From contig VZQC01006256.1 in assembly GCA_009823505.1 (NCBI GenBank), positions 356,173 through 420,172 on the forward strand: 64,000 nt of DNA. Reading direction: 5' to 3'. The notes below the pieces were generated by a model, which was not told the origin of the DNA, did no database searches, and worked only from the letters and a program-made list of their open reading frames with translations. The position numbers and the translations under genes were made by a program. This document shows, piece after piece, positions 18,953 to 30,990 of this stretch. How positions within the stretch are numbered: the first letter of the stretch is position 1; the number at the start of each line of letters is the position of its first letter. This DNA is from Rhizomys pruinosus (Eukaryota; Chordata; Mammalia; Rodentia; Spalacidae).

Positions 18953-20545
18953 TGAAGAGTAACCATGTTAATGGACACTGATGCATAAATGTGTACATTT
19001 AAACCAGCCAATATGGCCAAGTATAAAAAAAGCACAGCCTACTTTATAGGAGCACTGAGATGAAATGAGAACTTATTCCATCCAGAATTTTTTGTTTAGC
19101 ACCAAAGAAGTCAAGTAAAATAGAGAACTTCCTGAATTTCTGAGAGGTTCTCTTAGTGTGTCACCTAGGACAACACAATGTAAACATATTGAAATTCATG
19201 TATGTCTTCAGATTTTTCCAAAGTTCCAAGAACCCCAAGCAACCCTATTCCAACCAAAATATAAATCTGAATCTCAGGCTGTGATGATTGGCACAGGGGT
19301 ATGGACCTCAGCTGAGCCATGGGAGCTGAATGTATGTGTTTTGCCTTTGTTTTGCATGTGGCAAGCTAATGGCATTCACATACATGAGACTGTTGCAAAA
19401 GAAAAAAAAATCTGAATATCTTGGGTCCTATCTAAATTTTACTTAAAGCTGTGCTGTCTGATATGGTAGCACCTAGTCACATGTGACTATTTTAAATTCA
19501 AATTCAGTAAAATAGAAGGCAGGTGGAGGAGGAGGGAGACAATCTTGTATGCTGGCTTCTTGCAACTGCAGGGTTCTAGCTGTTCCTGAGTGCTACTAGC
19601 TCCCATAAGCCCACAGAGGCCAAGTTCTGAGCATGTGATGTAATTGTCTGCATGCCAATGGAAGCCAGGACCCTAGGTGCAGATGGATAAAATAAGAACT
19701 TCCATCCAGAAGACTTAAAATTTTCCCTTTTGTTTAGCACTAAAGAGGTCAAGAAAAATAGAACTTCCCTGGGCCAGCATACCATGCTGTGACATGACAT
19801 GCTACTCAAGATAAGTATCAGTACCACAGAAGCATAGCAGCTCTCCTATTGCCAAGGATGCCTTTGTGCACCTGGGGAGCCCAATAGTAGAGCCTGGCAG
19901 TTTTGTAGCCCTGGAAATCCTGATCCCATTGGTTGGTGATGGTTCAAGGAGACTTCAAGGCATTGGCACCAGAGACTCACCCATATGGATAATGACATGC
20001 AAAAGAGCTCACTTGGTACCACTTAACAGTTGGGGCTAGACTCCATGACAAGTTGAAAACCTACCTTACACTGAGAGGATAGAGAAGCTGATGGGTGACA
20101 GGGGGCTGGAGAGATGTGTGGTGATAGAGGGCAGAAAAAGGATTTTGGAAAGTGTCTAGATGAATCGTGAGAAGTCAAGGAATCTGCTTTGGAAAACCAT
20201 ACCCCAAACCACTATGACAAACTAAAACACTGAGAAAGAGGTAGGGTCTCTCATTTCAGCTGATAAAGACTCAAGAAAACATACTGGATAGTTCTAAGGG
20301 ACAATGTTCATTCCTGTGTTCCCACCCCCATAGGACCATTGATCAAAAAAAATAAATTGGGAAGGGAAGCAGGGTTGCTTGCTTCCCTGTTAAAAGCCTC
20401 ATATGGCAAACAGCTACCATACTAGACAGTGTTGAAGTAGAAACTTGGGATCAAAACATTCTTATACTTGTAAGGAACGTAAGGTACTCCATTGTGTGAC
20501 CTGCTCTGGAGAGAGAAAACAAAGTCAGGATTAAGATTCCTTGCA
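18953..20545. other. Intron 2 sequence with an internal repeated segment
   Basis: About 1.6 kb free of recognised SINEs. Two segments (19065-19135 and 19692-19770) share GAACTT...CCATCCAGAA, TTTGTTTAGCAC(C/T)AAAGA and GAACTTCC in order. It may be part of an LTR or other element I cannot name. An open stretch near 19858-20030 matches nothing known. Confidence 0.4.
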
Positions 20546-20815
20546 GGGCTGGAGAGATGGCTCAGCAGTTAATGAGTGCCGACTGCTCTTGCAGAGGACC
20601 CAGGTTCGATTCCCAGCACCCACATGGCGGCTAAGAACCTTCTTTAACTCCAGTTCCAGGGGAATCCAATGCCCTCTTCTGACTTCTGCAGCATTGCCCA
20701 ACATGGGTGCACCAACCTACATGCAGACAATACACTCAAACTCATAAAAAATGGTAAATAAAAAAGTTTTACATAAAATAAAATAAAAACATATTTATTA
20801 AAAAGAACAAAAAAC
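20546..20815 (+). mobile_element. B2/B3 SINE
   Basis: Full length with a long A-rich tail. TCCTTGC before and after is the likely target duplication. Confidence 0.92.
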
Positions 20816-21619
20816 ACTCCTTGCCTAGCATTCTAATCCACTGGTGATTTTTTTTTTTCCTACATGGCACTCACTACACTGTACTGTACAGGTCCTAAAG
20901 GCTAGTCCAAAGTTTGCCTGGCTAGGCATTCCTAAGTAAATTGCTTCTATACAGAGCCCCTGGAAAAATCACGGCTTCATCTACAGAGGAAGTTATTTGT
21001 CTACTTCAGTAGCAAGGCAAACAAATTCCATTTTTACTAACATGTCTTTTTCCTTTAAGCATAAAACTTAAAGTTAGAATGTTTTACTTTTGCCTCCATA
21101 TAATTCTCTGTATTAAGACTCATTTTCACAAGGACATCCTTATCTTGCAAATGTTTCTCTTTTCCCAGGAGGTAGACTTGAAAGGGGAAAAAGAGACTTA
21201 TCTAACCTGAAAACATATCTTCTCAGGCCAGGTCAATTAGGGCAAGCCCATTCCTGTAAGCTTGTCCTCTTCACTTCCATTAAGTGAACTCTTAATGCCT
21301 GGGCAGTAGGCAAAGAAGTGACAGACATGTCTGCACTACAGAGTCCACAATTTAGTCTAACCTGCCTTTGATTCTAATGCTCAGAGACCTCAAAAATGCC
21401 CAAGTCCACATCTTAACTGGCCATAAAGGTGTCAAGAGTGTTAATGCATTTCTTCACTTACCACATTACTAATTCAGTCAAGAAGCCTTTATTTTATGAT
21501 TGAGTGTGGCTGAAATATCCAGGCCACTCTCTGAACTACTACTGAAGTGTGGGAAGAACCTGAACTCATTCCTCCTACTGAGCTGCTACACAGCCTTAGG
21601 AATAAAAGAAGCCTAATAG
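20816..21619. other. Intron 2 unique sequence
   Basis: No repeat or gene recognised. Confidence 0.5.
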
Positions 21620-21781
21620 AGCCAGGTGTCTTGGCGCACACCTTTAAATCCCAGCCCTCAGGAGGCAGAGGCAGGTGGATCTCTGTGAGTTCAAAGCCAG
21701 CCTAGTAGTGAGTTCCAGGCCAGCTGGGACTAAAGGGAGACTGTCTCAAAAGGACCAAAAAAAAAAAAAAAATCAATAAAG
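21620..21781 (+). mobile_element. B1 SINE with target-site duplication
   Basis: Sense B1. GAAGCCTAATAG (21608-21619) and GAAGTCTAATAG (21782-21793) flank it. Confidence 0.92.
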
Positions 21782-21933
21782 GAAGTCTAATAGTCTTACA
21801 TAACTTTGCTCCTTAAATTTTTTTAATGTTCCACACAGTCTCATTAGAAATTACTTTATTAAAAAAAAAAAAAGAAATTACTTTATTCAACATCATAGCT
21901 CCAAGGAAGCACAAGCACTGCACAAACCATGGA

Positions 21934-21990
21934 AGAGGAGGAAGAGGAGGAGGAGGAGGAGGAGGAAGAGGAGGAGGAGGAGGAGGAGGT
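21934..21990. repeat. (GGA)n purine tract
   Basis: About 19 GGA/GAA units with strand asymmetry, so a possible triplex-forming tract. Confidence 0.93.
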
Positions 21991-21997
21991 TGTTTTT

Positions 21998-22095
21998 CAG
22001 CTTTTTTAAGACTGGTTTTGTTATGTGGCCAAGGTTGGTCTCAAAGTCACAATTCTGTCTCTACCTCCCAAATGTTCAGATTTCAGGCATAGGTA
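21998..22095 (-). mobile_element. Old B1 fragment
   Basis: TTGTTATGTGGCCAAGGTTG and CTCTACCTCCCAAATGTTCA; a diverged antisense B1. Confidence 0.6.
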
Positions 22096-22495
22096 TTCTT
22101 TCATATGACTGTGTGAGTGACTAAGAATATTAGAATAAGTTGTGACATGCTGAAGGCTACACCTAGCTAACAAGAGTTAACCCAAGTTTATCTATCTCCC
22201 AAGTCCTTATTTCATTGATGAGCATGTAGGCTGTCAATAGTCCTCCATTGTTCTAAAAGTATGAGGCTTAACACAAGAAGAACTTCCAATCTTGTTCTAC
22301 TCCACTGGTTCTGAAACTTTGGGATGCAACAGGTCACCTAGTACACTGCTTACAACTCAGATGGCTGAGACTTCAGAGTTTGAGGCCTACAGGTCTAGGT
22401 AAGACCTAAGAATTTCTATCTCCAACAAGTTCTCAGACAAGCTAATGCTGTTGTGCACTGTTCTACTCATACCCTCCCATTTAAGTCAACCCCAG
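22096..22495. other. Intron 2 unique sequence
   Basis: Nothing recognised. Confidence 0.5.
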
Positions 22496-22497
22496 AG

Positions 22498-22622
22498 CCA
22501 GGTGTGGTGGCACACACTGTGGGAGGCAGAGAGGGTGGGCAAATCTCTGTGAGAAGGAAGCCAGCCTGCTCTATATAGCAAGTTCCAAGCTAACTGTAGC
22601 TACAAAAAATGTAAAAAGGACC
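22498..22622 (+). mobile_element. B1 SINE, internally deleted
   Basis: GCCAGGTGTGGTGGCACACA, with TTTAATCCCAGCACT missing, to GTAGCTACAAAAAATG. Confidence 0.85.
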
Positions 22623-22780
22623 AGGATTCTGATGAGACACAGCAAAAATCCTATAAAGCCAGTTAATTATCTCTGCTATTTAGGTAAATGTTCAATAGAA
22701 CTTACTTCTTTTTTTTCTCTTTTCATTCTTTTTAGACAGGCCTCTACATGAGGACTCTGGATGGGAGGGCTCAGCACTAA

Positions 22781-23037
22781 ACTTTTTTTTTTTAAATATT
22801 TATTTGTTTGTTTGTTTGTTTATTTATATGAATGTACTGTCTGCTTATAGGTCTGTGCACCCGTGTCGTGCAATGCTGCGGAGGTCAGAAGAGGGTGTTG
22901 GATTCCCCTGGAACTGGAGTTCTCCTGAAATTGGAGTTACGGGCGGTTCTCGGCCGCCATGTGGGTGCTGGGGATCGAACCCAGGTACTCTGCAAGAGCA
23001 GTCGGTGCTCTTAACCGCTAGGTTATCTCTCCAGCCC
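22781..23037 (-). mobile_element. B2/B3 SINE
   Basis: Full-length antisense copy ending GTTATCTCTCCAGCCCC. It lies directly next to the fragment at 23038. Confidence 0.93.
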
Positions 23038-23085
23038 CTTGTCAGGGTATTTTATCATTGCAACAGGAAAAGAAAGTTAGACATC
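23038..23085 (+). mobile_element. 3' end fragment of a rodent interspersed repeat
   Basis: TTGTCAGGGTATTTTATCAT resembles the end of the element at 58740-59105. Family uncertain. Confidence 0.4.
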
Positions 23086-23324
23086 AAGAAATAGAGATAC
23101 AAAGTAGTTTATATATGACAAATGCTTTTCACTAGGTACAAATTACTTTGCCTCATAGTCAAGGCAAATCAGCACCTCCTGAGTGAACTCAGTATCATAA
23201 GCAAAGCATTCCTCCTGCTCAGATTAAAAAACTCACAAAAAGTATATACCCAAGCTTAAAGAAATGAAAGACAGTCCTTTTGTACTAAAGATTAAAAACA
23301 AATCTCTGAAAATGTTCAGGTATT

Positions 23325-23540
23325 TTTTTAAAGATTTATTTTAATTATGTGTGTGTATGTGGGTATGTGCACTCATGTACAGGTATCCATGGAGGCTAAA
23401 CATCAGACCTCCCTGGAGCCAGAGTTACAAGCAGTTATGAGCCACCTAGTATGGGTGCTGGGAACTGAATTCATGTCCTCTGTCTGCAAAAGTGGTAGTA
23501 GTGCTCTTAACCAGTCACTGAGCCATTTCTCTAGCCCCTG
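23325..23540 (-). mobile_element. Old B2/B3 SINE
   Basis: Antisense: AGATTTATTTTAATTATGTG to CACTGAGCCATTTCTCTAGCCC. Confidence 0.8.
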
Positions 23541-23545
23541 GATAA

Positions 23546-25405
23546 TTTATTTTAAAATAAAGAACTAAAAACTCTTTTGTAAGTCTGACCTGTCATAAAA
23601 GTAATGCAAGCATGCTCTTTTGTCTTCAGTCTTGTAAGGTAGGTGTTATAACTACACTTCACAGGAGACTACTAGATTAGGACTAGAATAGGCTCTGACA
23701 GTAAAAAGATGCTCAAGAACACAAATCTGAGTTCCCTTAAACTCTTAAGACTGTTATTTATATGTATATAGCCTGGAAATGGGTAAAAAGACTATTTTCA
23801 TCTTGCACTAGAGAAAAACTGATGTAACAAAGAAGCTTAAGCTTTAAATACAACCCTATTGTGTACATTTTCCTATATACCAGGGTCAATACAAAACTAT
23901 ACAGCATTAATATTCATCTTCCTAGTTTTCCCCCATACATTTTAAGAACTATTTTTCCTGACATAACAACCCTTAAAGGCTTTATCTTTGAAAACTCCTT
24001 AAAAGTAAACCCTATTCTATAATTTCTATACAATTATTTTCTGTGGCCAACTTTCAAGTGAATATTAATTTGATCCCTGTTTTCCTACATTAGTCTTCCT
24101 GATCAATGGTATGGGATCTTGACTAAGATCCATTAGGTTTAGTTTAATGGACACTACTGAAATATTCCTAAATAACTTTGATTTATTTCCTTCAAAGAGC
24201 ACTTAGAAAATAACTAATTCAAGGCAATTCAATATCCAGCATTAACTAGATTTATTACCATTGTAGAAATTACTGCTGACTATATACATTTCTTCATAAT
24301 ATCTCCCAAACACCTACCTTCATACACAACTACTAATGTGGAATCTGCTAATAAATTCTTAAACACACACTTTAATTTAAAGGTTGCTTTGTAGTACTAG
24401 GGATTGCAACGAAGGTCTTGGGCATGTAGACAAGTGCTCTACTCTGAGTTGTACTGCCAGCCACACTCCCCCTCCTCAGAGAGAAGCAGCCCTAGAACAA
24501 AGAGTACTGAAAACAGTCAATAGTGTGCAGAAAGAGCAAGGTGGAGGTTGAAGGGGGGGTGGTGGCAAGCAGCACTGGAGTTCCTTATAAGGGACAGGGT
24601 CCCTGTTTCTGCCCAAGGTATATGAGGGACTAGGGGAAGGGCATGAGCAGGCTCAAGAAAGTACAATCTCAACACTAGGCCTTGAGTGACCACTTTACAA
24701 TGGGAAGAGATGGGTGTAGAAAGCAGCACAGGACAGGGAAAAGACTTAAACTAACTCTAATTACATTGGACAAATTCATCATGTAAATGTCAGGAAATCA
24801 GCAGGAAATACCATCGAGGGATAATCGCAATGCCACCACTACCTCGAATCTTTTAGAATAGATGCAATTTGACCAAAGTTTGAATTTTATACAGTAGACA
24901 ACAAGGAAGAATACATACCATTTAATTCTCAATAGTTTGTGAAACAGAAAAATCATTCTTGTTTAGAGATGAGAAAACAGGACCAATCCAAGTTTCATAA
25001 CAAGAACAAGGACTTACATAGATTTTTTTCTGAATTCAATTAAAATTTCTTTCTTTGGCAGCTGTTCATAAGTTTATCTATCTCCTGCATCCTCCCTCTT
25101 CACCACCTCCCTCCTATACGGGTCTCTTCCAGCCTTAATACCAAAGCATCTCTTAGATATCTAATAGTCCATGTGCCTGGGGTCCAGCCTATCTCTGCCA
25201 GCAGATAATTAAGGACAGGCTATACTAGAAGCTTAGCTTACTGATTACAGCCTGAATAGTTTTTAGAATCTTCACCAAAGCGGTATGCTATCAAAACGAG
25301 GCAGGGGGGGGGGGGAAGCAAGTTTTCTTTCTTGGCCCCTGGTTCTCTCATAAGCCTATGTAATCTCCAACTCTCTCAATTTAGATGTAATAAAACATGA
25401 TGTTT
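23546..25405. other. Intron 2 mostly unique sequence
   Basis: About 1.9 kb with only a probable ID remnant (24395-24465) and a weak MIR-like phrase near 23640. A G-run lies at 25307-25315. No gene recognised. Confidence 0.5.
24395..24465 (-). mobile_element. ID-like SINE remnant
   Basis: TAGGGATTGCAACGAAGGTC and AAGTGCTCTACTCTGAGTTG fit a decayed antisense ID. Confidence 0.45.
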
Positions 25406-25406
25406 A

Positions 25407-25605
25407 GGGGGCTGGAGAAATGGGTCAGTGGTTAAGAATACTTCCTGCTCTCTTGCAGGACATGGGTACAGTTCCCAGCATCCACACAGTGGCTCACAAC
25501 TATAACTCCAGTTTCAGGAGATATGATGCTCTCTCCTGACACTCTGTGGGCACCTGATCTACCGAGCAAGTTTCAGGCCAACTCAACTGGGACTACAAAG
25601 TGAAG
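25407..25605 (+). mobile_element. B2/B3-B1 chimera at a different junction
   Basis: Begins GGGGGCTGGAGAAATGGGTC and follows the B2/B3 body as far as CTCTGTGGGCAC, then continues as the last third of a B1 (CTGATCTACCGAGCAAGTTT, CTGGGACTACA). The normal B2/B3 3' end is missing. Confidence 0.65.
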
Positions 25606-25819
25606 CAAAACAAAACACGAGAAAGTGCCAGAATTCCAAAGTACCTGTCAAGTCTGTTCTTACATTTACATAACAAAAACTGGTAACTAGATGGAGATTT
25701 GGCTGATTGTTTTAACACCTTTACTGGGATTTATCTAGTGGGAATGTAAAGGAGCTGGAGGTACTTGTTTCCTTCAATCCACAGAAGAGAGCAAAACCGT
25801 TAATTTAAAACACTCAAGG

Positions 25820-25994
25820 AAGCCAGGCATGGTGGCACATGCCTTTAATCCTAGCACTTGGGAGGCAGAAACAGGCGGATCTCTGTGAGTTCAAGACCAG
25901 CCTGGTCTACAGAGTGAGCTCCAGGCCACCTAGGACTAAAGGGAGACCTTGTCTCAAAAATACTCCCAAAAATAAAATTAAATAAAAAAAAAAA
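25820..25994 (+). mobile_element. B1 SINE with target-site duplication
   Basis: Complete. A perfect 13-bp AAAACACTCAAGG lies at 25807-25819 and 25995-26007. Confidence 0.95.
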
Positions 25995-26007
25995 AAAACA
26001 CTCAAGG

Positions 26008-27183
26008 GAATTAATGTCCTGGTAAAGATGAATCTTCCACCTTCAAATTTGATGTGTAAATAGGAGATGCAATAGAAATGTTTATTACATATTTCATAAA
26101 AATTCCTAAGTACAGTCCATAAAAGTGAAGGCAGTAGGAAGATAAGTGAATTAACTAAAAAACAAGACAGCAAAGACAAATACCTACCAAGAAGAAATGA
26201 GAAGTTAAGCTATCTTGAAATTTCTTTACCAAAATTTTGACACATAAGTAACAGATAGTTAATACAAAGTTTGACACAGGTAGTCTTAAATTGATGACAA
26301 TATAATCTGCATCCCAAAGAAATAACCTCAACCATCAGTAATGACACTTCTCTCAAGAACACTTCTCATCTAGAACAGAAATCTTGTTCAACAATACCTA
26401 TCTGCTGTTAGGTCAATTCAGCAAACTATGAGCCATTTCCTATAATATTACCAAGTATATGTATACCAAACTAAGATCCAAATGGGTATTCTGCTAGCTT
26501 TTTCTTACCTAATCAAGCCTTGGCATTGTGCCACCGTCTACCCTTCTCCATACCCCTTTAAAGTGCCTAGGCCCTACACTATCAACACAACACATACTGC
26601 CAGCATCTAGATAGGCAACAGGTGGCGGTGGGGAGTGAGAGTTTGAAAAAAGCATGCTAATTCTTCCAAGCTGATGGCTTCAGTTTAAGTCCCTGTTTCA
26701 GCTATTGGCCTGGAGCCAGGAGAATAGAAAGCTGCTTCTCAAAACTTCAGACTTACAAGCAATGAAAATAAGAGCCTTTCCCCATTTACTACTACTTTCC
26801 TCCTTTTTCCTTTTTCACATCAACTGAGTAATGTGCTGACATCATAACAAGATTCGTGGGAGGCACATGTCATGTAATGGTATGAACCAGCCAGTTATCA
26901 CACTTCTGAACCAAAAAGGAATCACTTACCCAAAAACACATCTGAAATCTTCCCTTAAACATAGTACTTCAGTAACTATTTTACAGGGCATTCTGGGACT
27001 TTCTAACCTAAACTCTTTATCTTAAGGAGCTGAATCCCCTATTGTTTGTCCAAAATGCCCTTGTATTTTGCAAAGTTAAACAACTAAAAGTAATCAAGAG
27101 AAAATCAGATAAACCACAGGACACAGAAATTTCATAAGGTCCGTCTCTTCTAAATGCCAAAATATATTTTCCTGTTCTTGCAA
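26008..27183. other. Intron 2 SINE-free unique sequence
   Basis: About 1.2 kb without any recognised repeat. No gene seen. Confidence 0.55.
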
Positions 27184-27190
27184 GAGTTTT

Positions 27191-27210
27191 GTTGTTGTTG
27201 TTGTTGTTTT
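27191..27210. repeat. (GTT)n, tail of U6 retrocopy
   Basis: On the minus strand this is the AACAAC tail that follows the U6 3' end, an A-rich tail expanded into a trinucleotide repeat. Confidence 0.7.
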
Positions 27211-27310
27211 AATGGAACATTTTATGAATTTGCATATCATCCCTGCACAGGGACTATGCTAATCTGTGTCATTCCAATTTTTTTAATATATGTGTTGCCA
27301 AAGTGAGCAC
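27211..27310 (-). pseudogene. U6 snRNA retropseudogene
   Basis: Read on the minus strand the element begins GTGCTCACTTTGGCAACACA and continues through the recognisable U6 core (ATTAGCATAG, TGCAGGGATGATATGCAAATTC) to CATAAAATGTTCCATT. That is near full length for the ~107-nt U6. Scattered transitions and small indels in the central part mark it as a dead copy. It is flanked by a 13-bp direct repeat (GAGTTTTGTTGTT at 27184-27196 and 27311-27323) with an A/CAA-rich tail, the hallmark of L1-driven retrotransposition. It lies in Top1 intron 2, same orientation. Confidence 0.92.
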
Positions 27311-27323
27311 GAGTTTTGTTGTT

Positions 27324-28027
27324 TTTTTTTTAAACCTCTGGGTACTATACCAATTACTTACTGCAACCATTTCCATAGTCTCAAAGTAAACTACAACTAC
27401 ACTCAAATTATACTTGGAATCCATTTCAAAGTGAACCTAGAAGCAATAGTTTCTTAGAAAAAGGTTGCAATACCTCACAAAACACACTTGTAGGGAAATG
27501 ACTGGGTTTAAAGAAAGTCAGATTTACATGGCACTTAATATACGGGCAAGTTACTGAAGATTTTTAATGTATGTATGTGTTCATGCCCAATTAATATGAA
27601 TAATTTCAGAATGTGAGAGCTCCTAGACTGGAATGCAGTCTGAAAAGACAAAATCCTTTCCCATACCATTACAACAGAAGACAACTGTGGCTATAATTAA
27701 TACATTTTTTCCAACCTATTTACACACTGAAAAGGCAGTTTTTGAACCTCCACACGCCACAGATACTGAGAGCAAACATTACACCAGAACAAATGGTACC
27801 TTTCAAACTCCCAAATTCATGATTTTTATGCCTAAAGGAAAAAGATTTTTCTTTTTCTTCCTGCAATTGGTTAAAGTAAAATTTGGGTCCAATCCTGAGT
27901 TCTTATTTTCCATTGTACTCTACTCACCCAAGAAAAGTAGTTGAAAGGGTTAGCAATGTTATCTAATTTTTGTCTAGTTAAGCTGTGAATTTTTTCTAAT
28001 TTCTTTAGTATTTCCTGGATTTTTCCT
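27324..28027. other. Intron 2 unique sequence
   Basis: About 700 nt with no repeat or gene. A 103-codon plus-strand open frame (27633-27944) looks like chance. Confidence 0.5.
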
Positions 28028-28248
28028 GTTTTTTTTAATTTATTTTTTATGTGTATAAATGTACTGTCTGCATGTAGGTTTGTGCACCCATGCCATGTAA
28101 TGCCTCGGAGGTCAGAGGAGGATGTCAGATTCCCCCGGAACTGGAGTTAAAGACGGTTCTCAGCCGCCATGTGGGTGCTGGGGACCGAACCCGGATCCAC
28201 TGCAAGAGCAGTCAGTGTTCTTAACCACTAAGCCATGTCTCCAGTCCC
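28028..28248 (-). mobile_element. B2/B3 SINE
   Basis: Antisense copy, shorter body form, ending AGCCATGTCTCCAGTCCCT. Confidence 0.92.
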
Positions 28249-30990
28249 TCCCCTCAATCAATTTAAATCCATTAAACTCTCCTAAATCATCACAAGATGT
28301 CAAATCATAACATGATGGAGTCAAGTATTCTACTTTGCTGGCAGGAGGGTGAGCCCCACAATACAACTCTAGTAAATAGGCAGTAACTTCAAATTGAAAC
28401 AGAAATAGGATCATGAACACTTTAACCTGATGTTACTGTTATCAATTCTACAGCTAGGCACTCAGCACAACACTGACCCGGCTTCACTACAGTTAGTGCT
28501 ACCTGATGAGTACAAGGGAAGTCTTTTCACTAAGGTAAAAGAGAAGTATGGTTTGTGCTCCTGAAATTCCTAGCTCACTGTTAATACCGTAAATATAAAT
28601 ACAATGCACAAATAATATTTTCCCAGCAGTTGCATATGTACCAAAATGTTCTAAATTTCATACAAAAGGCTATAATTAAGTACTATAAATAACAAGCTCT
28701 AAGGGGAGGGGGGAAAAGTCTTTTTCATCTTGGCGGACATGAGCAAGCAAAATGAGAGGCATGTAATTTTGCTATGTGAATTTGTAGTTAATCTGTAAAA
28801 TGGTTCAGGCTCACGCCATACTTAAGCCAACTCCTCTTACTACAAAGATCAACAATAAATCAGAATATACTTATTTATTTAAAAACTGTCATAGTTAACT
28901 TGATCAATCATACTTAGCAGTGTATTACTTGATAGAGCAAACACAGCTACATCTTGACAGTACTCACAAGATAATCTCTACAGCATCGGGACACTTAACG
29001 GGAGGTCTTTAAGGAAGACAAAGTACTTTTCTCTTCAAGATTCAGGTAAAAAGTAAATGATGAGCTATCAGATACTTCCTTCTCTCCTTTTAACTGTTCT
29101 GAAAAAAAGATGAGCAACTTTTCATTTCACTCCCACTGAATGGAAGCCAGGCTCACAGGTTTAGACTGCAACCCATTTCCTCATTTATAAAATGCAGAGA
29201 ATAATAGCTAACTCATAAGGGTCCTTCCAAAGAATTGATGAAATGATCCAAGAGTTGAGATCCATGCTTCCCAGACAGTTAAGCATTCAACAAATATTAA
29301 ATATCATTGTTGGAAAATATGAATAAACAGCCTGAAAGTCAACATAGGCACTTTAATTCACTCTGCAAAAGTGGCAGTGGAGAATAATTCACCAAGCGCA
29401 CAGTCATGCACATATTGAATAGTTTCTTTGTATAATTTAGATGAGAACGACAGAAGTTAAGTTTCTTAAGAGGAAAAAGACTAAATTGTTTCAGTATTAA
29501 ATACATTACCTACTCAGCCCAACCTACAAGCAAATACTTTTTCTGTTAAATCCTACCTTCCTTCAGAGAGCTCAAAAAAGACTTACATCCACACCTGCCA
29601 CATCCTTTCTTTGCTCCTTTCCAAAGAAACACTTATATGCTTGATGATTTCTAAATTGGAGGGCCTCGTCTCCCTCTTTTAAAAACCTGATAGGTTAGAT
29701 CAATGTACTCAAGAAACAATTCAGCCCCTGAAAATGCTCAGCACCTAGTCTTGCACAACACCCTGCTCAGAGTCACCTCTGAGAAATTTCCCCACCCCCA
29801 GATAAAATTAAGTCCTTATGCTCCCAAAGCATTTTGGGTACACATATGCCCCAACACATACCTTGTAATTAAGTAATTATGTCTCCCCCAATAGACTGAA
29901 TTGAAAGCAAAGACAGTAATGTGGTCACAGGTTCTGTTCTAAAAGCTATACTGTCCCTAGATTCTCCCATTTCTCAATGCCATCTCTTTCTAGACACCCC
30001 CACTTCAAAATCTACACCTAAGTCTGCTTTCAGTAGGGTATGTAAATCAATGGATTGCTGCATCAGAAAACCTACTCCTTGACTTCTCCATTGAAGAAGT
30101 TCCCAGAACTCAAACTCTGAGTAGGATTGGGTACCATCAGAATAGGTGGGAATTCCCAGCTCACTACAATGAGATGGCTGGAAATCCTGTAACGGTGAGT
30201 TTTTCTATGGGGAGAGGGAGGGAGAAGGACCTCTTCCCTAGGTAACTTTAGTGGAAATATTTAAATAACAAATGACTGGTTTGGTTAAAGAAGGTTCAAA
30301 AACATAAGGATGTGGGAAGAGCTTGATTCCTGAAAAACAGCAGCTTCTGAGAAGAATGAACAGGAAACAAGAGCGGGGGCTGGTCACTCTTTGTTTCAAT
30401 AAATAAAAAAATTTTAACTCCCTACAGCCCAAAAGAAAAGCCCAACAAATATCAAGTCCATATTAGATACCCAACACCATTTCCTCAAGACAAGTACACT
30501 AAACTGTGTCTCTAAAAAACACTGCTTTGGGAACCTCAGGCGCAACGCAAAGTTCCACTCCCTAATACTTTAATTTTATAGAGAAAATCAATATGCCCAA
30601 GTCCAACACTCACACTGGGTGACACACGGACAACTTGCAAACTTTTTGAAGAGAGGCACCTTTTGCAAAGAACACAAGTTGGGGAAAGAAAACCTAAGAA
30701 AAACTAAGAACTCCAAAAAAGGTGGTTTTAGTTTTTAGAGCCACAATTACCATCATAAACATCTCACCATAAAAAAATAAAAAAATAAAAAAAGTAACAG
30801 TTGCCTAAGGGACTCTTCCATTCTGGAAGCCGAAAAAGCAAGCAAACATGAAGCAGAAAGCGAATCACCTCCAAAATAAAGTTCTATTTGAAAAAAAAAA
30901 AAAGATGATAATTCAGTCTTCATGCTTTCCGCCTCTGGTGAGGTCTGTGATTTATATGGCTCTGTTTTGCAGAAAGCTCTTTTTGGACAG
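28249..30990. other. Top1: SINE-free promoter-proximal part of Top1 intron 2
   Basis: About 2.7 kb with only one old MIR. In a window averaging more than one SINE per 700 nt this is a marked depletion. It adjoins the CpG island. AT-rich strings ((AAAAAT)n at 30773-30793) lie near its gene-proximal end. No coding sequence recognised. Confidence 0.6.
29155..29310 (+). mobile_element. MIR SINE
   Basis: ACCCATTTCCTCATTTATAA, AGAATAATAGCTAACTCATA and AAGCATTCAACAAATATTAA follow MIR order. Confidence 0.7.

Noticed and set aside
18477..19035. 173-174-codon minus-strand frames
   Set aside because: These are translations of the B2/B3 dimer and its poly(T). The recurring CMNVLSACRFVHPCRAM-type peptide appears at every antisense B2/B3 copy.
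20100..20125. GGGGGCTGGAGAGATG, like a B2/B3 head
   Set aside because: The match stops after ~16 nt and no B2/B3 body follows. Either chance or a remnant too short to annotate.
30185..30205. Plus-strand splice-donor-like string TAACGGTGAGTTTTT
   Set aside because: No exon-like open frame precedes it, the gene here is on the other strand, and such strings are expected by chance.
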